Origin: Paulinella micropora
Lineage: Eukaryota; Cercozoa; Imbricatea; Euglyphida
DNA length: 33,547 bases
Direction: 5' to 3'
Assembly: GCA_009731375.1 (NCBI GenBank)
Contig: BJOX01000220.1
Coordinates: 532,106 to 565,652 of the forward strand
Shown: positions 10,998-33,547 of the stretch, in pieces
How positions within the stretch are numbered: the stretch's first letter is position 1
Layout: every line of letters begins with the position of its first letter
Position numbers and translations under genes: made by a program
The notes under the pieces: model-generated
The model's database searches: none
The model's input: the letters and a program-made list of their open reading frames with translations, nothing else
Told to the model about the DNA's origin: nothing

Positions 10998-12227
10998 CTA
11001 CATCGTACTGTTTCTGAAGTCGAACAGGACTGCCGTCATCGTCCAAGACGGCCGTTTCACTGCCAGCGGGTGGCTTCTCCACGTGGGCTCGAGCGTAACG
11101 TCGGTCGTCGGTAAGTCCGCAATCTTTCGTTCACATCTCACCATGTAAGTCCACCATGATTGTGCAGGCCATACTGGTACGACGAAGACGTTCGATAGCA
11201 GACAGTGCATGAGGTACTCAATAGCGCTGGCAATAGAATTAAAGTCAGGGACATATACAGCGCCTGTTTCTCTTATGTGTGCAGGCGAGCATCTCAAGAC
11301 ATGGTTCAAGACTTCCTTGGCGATGACCAGCGACTGAGTTTGAAAGTTCTTAGATGCACGATCGGCTAGTTTGTTTTCTTCTCGCGGGATCCAATTCCAG
11401 GTTGGTTTAACTTTTAGATCGTGTATCATAATCCAAACATCTTTGATCAACATATTTTGAGCATCCACTTTACCACCCCCAATGATTAAATTTCTTATGG
11501 CAGGCAGGGAGTCTATATCAAACCTCACATTCCTTCCCCTCAGTTCACAGCAAAAAAAATAAATAAATTCTTTCAACCCGTGCAACTCCCGCAACGTAGA
11601 TGATGTGCCGATCAGGCTTGCAGGTAGAGGAATCGTAACTGCCTCACCTTTGCACACACCACCTGTCGCGTGTTCACCTGTGTCTACTTGAACAAACAAG
11701 TCCGCCAAATGATCCTTAATACTTCTCTCACATCCTTCTACATTCCCCAGCCACTCACTCCAAAACTCAATCTCATCCATAGCCGCCTTGTTGATCACCA
11801 CAAACTCCCAACCTTTCAAACGCGCCTCATTCATTGTCCTGTACATAAACCTGGTCCATGCTTGGGCTGGCTCGAGAGCTATAGACAGTGAAATTACCCG
11901 TCCTACCTCACGCTCCACATCACTCAGACTTATCTTAGCTCCGCTCCTCACGTCCACCATCATTTTCTTCCACATCGCATGCATCTGCACGCGCTTATAA
12001 TCGGGTACAGAATAAGTCTTCTTTTCAGAATTAATCATCACACCTAAGAACTTCACGACCAATGCACCCTCCCAACAGCATTTTTCGTTCGTACCCCACC
12101 CTAACATGTCCAGGAACGTTTTAACAAACTGCGATAGCCCCCTCACTGTATCCTTGTGTGCACTCCACAAAAAATCAACTAAGTACGACATAACTAGGAT
12201 CCCGAGGAACCGGAGGTAGGTGATCAT
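10998..12227 (-). pseudogene. DIRS reverse transcriptase C-terminal part plus RNase H
   Basis: The frame actually runs upstream of the first Met (APFWFHKTTRP, RT motif B region, about 12257). The RT active-site motif is YLVDFL, where the family has YxDD: the first catalytic Asp is Val (codon GTT at about 12180). The connection region follows (GVMINSEKKTYSVPDYK), then an RNase H fold with FVQVDTGEHATGG, STLRELHGLKEF, VRFDIDSLPAIRNLIIGGGK and WNWIPREENKLADRASKN. The C-terminal tail has a PxWPAQSWW motif, as in other DIRS pol proteins. Upstream parts of the same protein lie in other frames at 12228-13111. The Asp-to-Val change should abolish polymerisation. Confidence 0.85.
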
Positions 12228-13111
12228 AGGTCGAGTAGTCTTATGAAACCAGAAAGGCGCATTTCGTAATCAGACCGTCATAACGTTAAAGTATAAAACT
12301 TACCTTTGTGATAGAAGCCCATATATTTCTTAGCACGCTTAGACATCCCGAGAGAGTAGTAGGCGCTTGCAAGGTCAGTCACCAACATGAAAAAGCCTTT
12401 CCTTATCACCTTGTCAGAGTTCCTAGCTAGGGTTTCCAGCTTGAATTGTACTTTTCCAGATAGCGCTTGTCATGACACTCGGGATTTCCTAATTTCCAGT
12501 GGGTCAACCTCGACTTGCATTGGTTCACAGAGCCATAAATTTCCTGGTTCTTCTTCCATAAAATTTCCCAACTCCACGTTCTTTTTTATGAAATCTTCCA
12601 CAAGCTGTTGGTTTTCATAGTATGAGGGGTGGTTTTTGAAAAACCGCCTGTCAGGCACGAAGCCTGTCTCAAACATGAAGTCCAAACCATATGCTATCCA
12701 TGAGATCACAACGTTCGAAGCCCCAATACTCTTCCAGTAACCAAGCTGCTTACGAAGACGGTCAGGCCCTTGTGTTGATGCAGCCCACGGGTTGCCTTTG
12801 TTCAACTCAGCACCTAGTTCTAGTATGCATTGCAGCGCTTTTTTAAGTGTCATGCCGCTAAAGCGAGTGAGGGATATTTGTGGCAAACTAAGTAGTTTCT
12901 CCACAAAGTCAATTCTATCACTTTTCGCTACGATAGTTGGCAGTCCAGGACAGGCGTCAATGGTATGATATTTCTGTTTACAAAACTTACATGTTTTGTT
13001 ATCACGACTATCGTACCAAGCACATCGTTTTGGGAATTCTCCCAGCGAGTCTCTAATTTTTCTCCAAGGTGAAGTCACATCTGACCCTTTAGCGCGTAGG
13101 ACACACTCCAC
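12228..13111 (-). pseudogene. DIRS pol N-terminal part with RT motif A, frameshifted
   Basis: The frame at 12470-13111 has a CxxC...H...C cluster (CKFCKQKYHTIDAC) and the DIRS-typical stretch KQLGYWKSIGASNVVISWIA before RT. At about 12483 the frame shifts (CHDKRYLEKY continues in another frame). Motif A, TDLASAYYSLGM with its catalytic Asp, is read at about 12330-12370 in a third stretch. A further small indel at about 12270 separates it from the motif B region. At least three lesions therefore break pol. Confidence 0.75.
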
Positions 13112-13342
13112 TTTTACTAAGTACGTTAATAATTCGCACTGCCACTTCAGACTCCTATCAGACAGTTAATATTGCCCGGTATCAACTTAAAGCAAATCAA
13201 TTCTATCATGAAAGATTATACATATATTCAATTGTCAAAAGTGAAAAAAATTAGACTTTATTAGATTCAATATTGTAACTACTTAGTTTCCACCCACAGA
13301 CTCGTACTAATGTTGGGCACAACATATCATTCTAACGTTCAG

Positions 13343-14523
13343 TCACCTGCGGCCGGGCAGGTCAAATGCAGCTCTGCCTCTGTGTCCCCCAGCACCACGC
13401 GGATCACGTTCGTCACGCTCTCTCTTATTTCCCAATTGGCATTTCGGTGAAAGGTGACCAAGCTCTCCACAGTTGTAACAGCGGTAGGACGACAGATCTT
13501 TCGCAGCGCCGATCTTGCGCTTCTTGAGCAGGGGCCCAGGAGTAAAGAATTCCTCCACCTCATCCCAGAGCTCCTGATCCACTCGTTTTGCATGAGTTTT
13601 CGCTATTTTAAGTGCGTCCTCCACTCCGTATCCAGCCGCTCTCGTCTTGAAATACTTAATTACCGCAGCGATGGGTACTCCGATGTCTTCGAATTTCTTC
13701 TCACCACCGTTATGTGCAGTCATTAGCGCCAATGTCATTGAACATAGCGCCTTTTCCTCAATTGTTTCCAACGCCATCGCGAGGCTTGCATCAGTGTGGA
13801 GATCCTTCTTGTGATTCTTCGTCATACTATATCCAGTACTGCGGTAAGCACTTGCTCCATCCTTGATGTCGGTGGCCACATTACACTCTCATTTTCAATT
13901 CTTTCTGCAGTAGAGAAATCAGTATGTTTCGTGCAATAATCATGGCCTCCAACTGTTTCCGCTACGCAGCCCTTGTAGTCGCAGATCTGTCTGGCTGCAC
14001 CACCACCAGCAGCAAATGCTTGTAACAAAGCATTAAGCTGATTCTGATCAAAGGACACCGAAGCACCACCTCCAGCTACTCCCGTGAGCCCCGTGGTAAC
14101 ACCCGGAACTGTTGCCGCACCAAGCACATGGCAAATCGCGGCTCCAGACCCTCCTGGTCCACCATACACACCGCCCATCCCAAGTCCTACACGACTCGAA
14201 GAAGCCGCACTTGCTGCTCCCAGCCCTCCGGACGGTGGGGGGAGCCCGACCGAAAACGATGATGTTGAAGAGCTTCCGCTACTACTGGCAACTCCAGATG
14301 TTGTACCTGGGAGCGTAAACGACTGAGGCGGGCATGGCGCTCTCGGTGCTGTTGCGCTCGCTCCACTCGGAACCAATCCAGGGTTGGCTGTAGCAGTGGC
14401 GCCAGCAGCGGCAGTCGATATCGCCTCTTTGGCTGCCGCAATGATTGATGCGACAGTCTTCGCAGTTGCGACGGACGCAGTGGTTCTACGCTTCGACGTT
14501 CTCGGCTCCCCGACATCCGACAT
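13343..14523 (-). pseudogene. DIRS gag-like protein with zinc knuckle, one frameshift
   Basis: I chose the start at 14523 (MSDVGEPRTSKRR), just outside repeat A1; the longer frame would run into A1. The first part is Ala/Gly/Ser-rich and ends in a Cys/His cluster (CDYKGC ... HDYCTKH). Near 13880-13895 the reading moves to the next frame (VATDIKDGASAYRSTGYS). That frame carries a helical region and a CCHC knuckle CYNCGELGHLSPKC (C-x2-C-x4-H-x4-C) and ends at 13343. It would bind the element's RNA. The shift could be a mutation or, less likely, programmed frameshifting. Confidence 0.75.
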
Positions 14524-14536
14524 AAGTCCACAGTAC

Positions 14537-14896
14537 GAATAAAAAACGGAATCAGTAATTCCTTCGTGTTGAAGCAAACGAAAGTGACGACAACACGATG
14601 GAATCACTGATTCCTAAAACATCTGAGGTGATGGTAACTAAACATACTACCGATATCTACTACTCACTCTCGGTATCGGTAGAGATTCTCTAGAACTGAT
14701 CACAACTCTAGTTGTGATCCTTTCGGCGTCAATATAATTGAAGCGATTTCCGTGAACTTATCCAAATAATACTCTAAAAAGGTTTCATGACATTATCCGC
14801 ACAACTATGTCGTGGTTCTGATATGGACAATTTGTGCAATATTCAATTATTCTTTCTCCGACATGATCGTTCCGGACTAATTATACAAAATAGGTG
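14537..14896 (-). repeat. DIRS direct repeat A1 (element 5' end)
   Basis: It matches A2 closely with a few substitutions and short indels. One arm of the first palindrome is mutated (TACCGATATC), while the GATCACAACT arm pair is intact at about 14697-14718. Promoter function is expected here from element logic. Confidence 0.85.
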
Positions 14897-15296
14897 ATGT
14901 ATTGACTGGGTTAGTAGGAAGCAGAAACAAGTCATGAAGGGATTGGTAGGCCCTCTTTATTGGACTATGTCTTTTGTTCGCCCCAACTACTCAATTATGC
15001 ATTTAATTATTTTACATTGCCTAGGTACTCCCCTACAGTGATCACAAACTAATTAAGTTTGATTTTAAACTCCCAGACACATACTTCCAACCTGCTAATC
15101 AGGTAGTGGGTCCAAAATTGAAATTTGAGTGGAAAAGGAATGTGGACATGAGTCCAGTGGCTCATTCATTTCCCGTGGTGCCTGTTCATTTAATGAATGC
15201 TTCTGTTGATGACCTTCTTACCTTCTTCAATTTTATGACACTTATTGCCCTATGATTGACAAACTGGCTAAGAAAAACAGCAGCGACAATGAGGAA
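14897..15296. other. Intergenic sequence, nothing recognised
   Basis: This is AT-rich unique sequence between the DIRS 5' end and the LINE remnant. I see no gene, RNA or repeat in it. Confidence 0.4.
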
Positions 15297-15905
15297 TCAT
15301 CCTGGGTTCATACATGATTCTGAAATCAAGCCACTTAAAGCAAAGAAAAACAAACTTTTGCGCAACCTGCTGAACACAGCTTCATTGCAGGACAGACAAA
15401 CAATTAAGGATAAATCAACATAATAAACAATGACATTTGGTGCAGAGTTCAATAAATTAAGAAAAAGTTCACCAGAAATGCCATCCTGTCCGATACTCTT
15501 ATTAGGCTTTAAAGAAGACTCAGCCTCTTTAATCTCTTCATCAGAAAAAGATGTTTTATCTAATAAATTATTATTATTATTACTAGAACTACTTTGAGTA
15601 AGGTCAGGCTGGATAATAGGAGAAGTGTTATGTGGACTAGGGGCCATCATATTCGATAGTCTATTTAATTGGACTGATACTGCTTTGCAAATAACTCAGC
15701 CACCCCATTCCCTTTCACCACCATCCCATTGTCTCCTTCCAGTTGCATAGGACTGCTGCTTTCCTTATTGAGAAACCTTTTAAAGAATGGACCAAGCCTT
15801 CTTAGGGTTTCGTTTCATATCAGCATTGACTTGTAAGAGATCTTTTTACCGTCTCTCATTCTTAGCATAATTTACTCTTTTCAAAAAGTTCTTCGTACTT
15901 TTATT
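15297..15905 (-). pseudogene. LINE fragment, RT N-terminal part (inverted)
   Basis: Minus-strand frames read a LINE linker region (NPKKAWSIL, about 15790-15820) and then the RT entry motif FSDEEIKEAESSLKPNKSIG at about 15495-15555, followed by QDGISGELF. It is broken by stops in the linker. It abuts the plus-strand RT piece at 15912. Confidence 0.65.
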
Positions 15906-15911
15906 CAATAG

Positions 15912-16260
15912 ATGTTTACAAACAGGCACGAAACCTTTGGATTATACAAAAGGAATAATAAAACCTATTTCAAAGGTAAAGGAGATAGACTAAATGCTTC
16001 TCAGTACAGACCGGTTACACTATTGTCTGTTATTGATAAGTTTTATGCTAAGCTTTTATTGAATAGATTGAAAGCGTGGGTTGATTCGTCTAATCTTTTG
16101 CCTGTTGAACAGGGTGGTGCTCGTAAAGGAAGGGGAAGTCAGCACCAAATCTTTCTTCTTCACGAAGTCATCACTAATCACAAAGGTCCAACTTTTGCTA
16201 TACTATCATATCATATGTTAAAAGTTATTCCAGAAATGAAGTCAGTGTCCCTTAATATAC
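15912..16260 (+). pseudogene. LINE fragment, RT fingers/palm start
   Basis: The translation has FKGKGDRLNASQYRPVTLLS, VIDKFYAKLLLNRLKAWV and EQGGARKGRGSQHQIFLLHE. These are the RT blocks that in an intact LINE follow the motif found inverted at 15297-15905. The fragment is cut at a GA array at about 16264. Confidence 0.7.
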
Positions 16261-16261
16261 T

Positions 16262-16263
<2 letters not shown>

Positions 16264-16321
<58 letters not shown>
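16264..16321. repeat. (GA)n microsatellite
   Basis: This is a pure GA array of about 58 bp that terminates the LINE fragment. Confidence 0.95.
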
Positions 16322-16323
<2 letters not shown>

Positions 16324-16505
16324 AGTGATCACTGATGATCGTGTATGAAACGTCTCGTAGCCCAGCAATATTAGCATGATAGCATCCCGCACAAACTCGA
16401 AACAGACAACACAGCCTAGGCTCAGATATTCTGCCAAATGTATCCACTTCGACTGCCAATCGTCTGCTGCACTCTTGTAGCAAATATTCTGGCCACCAAC
16501 CACCC

Positions 16506-32640
<16,135 letters not shown>

Positions 32641-32649
32641 CTGCATGCA

Positions 32650-33219
32650 GACATACATACATACATACATACATACATACATACATACATACATACATAC
32701 ATAGAAACATACATAGATACATACATACATACATACATATGTATGTATGTATGTATGTATGTATGTGTGTATGTATGTATGTATGTATGTATGTATGTAT
32801 GCATGTATGTATGTATGTACGTATGTATGTATGTATGTATGTATGTATGTATGTATGTATGTACGTATGTATGTATGTATGCATGTATGTATGTATGTAT
32901 GTATGTATGTATGTATGTATGTATACATGCATGTGCATGCATATGCATGCATGTGCATGCATGCATGTATTTATGTATTTATGTATTTATGTATGTATGA
33001 AGTGTATGTAGTGTATGTAGTGTATGTATATGTATGTATGTATGTATGTATGCATGCATGTAATGTATGCAATGTATGTAATGTATGTAATGCATCTATG
33101 TTATTTATGTTATGCATGTTATGTAAGTATGTCATGCATGTTATGTTATGTATGTATGTTATGTATGTATGTATGTATGTATGTATGTATGTACGTATGT
33201 ATGTACGTATGTATCTACG

Positions 33220-33289
<70 letters not shown>

Positions 33290-33290
33290 C

Positions 33291-33360
<70 letters not shown>
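32650..33360. repeat. (CATA)n into (TATG)n palindromic array, then (TATC)n
   Basis: CATA units (32650-32738) switch to TATG units (32739-33215) at a symmetric centre, followed by TATC (33217-33360). No exon was found here. Confidence 0.9.
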
Positions 33361-33361
<1 letters not shown>

Positions 33362-33363
33362 GG

Positions 33364-33547
33364 TGGGGTGCCTTATGTGTGCCTAGCCATACGCCTATAA
33401 GTCACATGCCGAAATAGCGACGGGAAGCACAATCCTGTTCCCTCAGGGTGCCCTTTCTCGCTTGTTGAGCCCGGAATAAAACCCACAGTGCTCTGTCGGT
33501 TTATACTAGACTGTCGAACAGTCTCGAAACTCCATCTGCTTACTGGG
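33364..33547 (+). other. Possible LTR end (R/U5-like)
   Basis: This non-repetitive sequence begins right after the TATC array. It contains AATAAA at 33475-33480 and a short palindrome GACTGT cga ACAGTC at 33509-33523. The pattern resembles the R-U5 part of an LTR, cut by the window edge. The family is unknown and no coding sequence is present. Confidence 0.3.

Larger units (their letters stand above)
4552..14896 (-). mobile_element. DIRS-like tyrosine-recombinase retrotransposon with split direct repeats
   Basis: Read on the minus strand, the order is A1 (14537-14896), gag (about 13343-14523), RT/RNase H (about 10998-13111), tyrosine recombinase (9894-10901), B1 (9812-9868), A2 (about 9445-9807). 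B2 lies at 4552-4609. The A1 ... B1A2 ... B2 layout is that of PAT/Kangaroo/Ngaro-type members of the DIRS order, which integrate by a recombinase and make no target-site duplication; none is seen here. The true length is about 7.7 kb, because 2,655 bp of the span is a second copy of the 3' part across the gap at 8060-8069. Frameshifts in gag and RT, a changed RT catalytic residue and a stop in the recombinase indicate that this copy cannot move by itself. Confidence 0.85.

Noticed and set aside
13822-14326. Plus-strand Pro-rich ORFs over the gag region
   Set aside because: They are complements of the Ala/Gly-rich gag frame, and the gag frame has the zinc-binding motifs and context.

Overview
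This window is eukaryotic nuclear DNA from a repeat-rich genome with many assembly gaps. It contains LINE remnants, a DIRS-type tyrosine-recombinase retrotransposon and very large tri- and tetranucleotide arrays. Threaded through those arrays on the minus strand is a host gene with tiny exons. No bacterial features are present. The species cannot be named from the sequence. A stand-alone allophanate hydrolase is known from green algae and bacteria and is one hint. TTAGGG-type interstitial repeats occur in many lineages and do not decide the matter.

Layout. 1-4170: two LINE 3' tails ending in (GAA)n flank a decayed LINE body on the plus strand (about 528-2935), and AAT/AAAT arrays separate the parts. 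4552-14896: one DIRS-like element on the minus strand, with gag, RT/RNase H and tyrosine recombinase in that order and split direct repeats A1 ... B1-A2 ... B2. A 2.65 kb part of it appears twice, on either side of a 10-N gap (5415-8059 and 8070-10754). This is most simply two overlapping contig ends that were never merged. 15297-16260: a second LINE family, with its 5' piece inverted relative to its 3' piece. 16506-32640: a gene on the minus strand that I reconstruct as 32 short exons (29-84 nt, about 1.66 kb or 550 codons), encoding an allophanate hydrolase. It has an amidase-signature domain with Lys, cis-Ser and Ser, then the C-terminal domain ending in the family's HFGGW motif and a TAA stop. 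Of the 31 exon junctions, 27 are phase-compatible; the other four suggest a missed small exon or one lost in a gap. The start codon was not found. 33364-33547: an LTR-end-like sequence at the window edge.

The most unusual feature is in the introns of this gene. Many carry truncated, diverged copies ('echoes') of the adjacent exon, including its splice-site edge, separated by microsatellites. One exon has three echoes. Another pair of exon copies brackets a TTAGGG-type array. Together with exons that often begin with GT after AG, this suggests introns created or remodelled by tandem duplication and microsatellite expansion.
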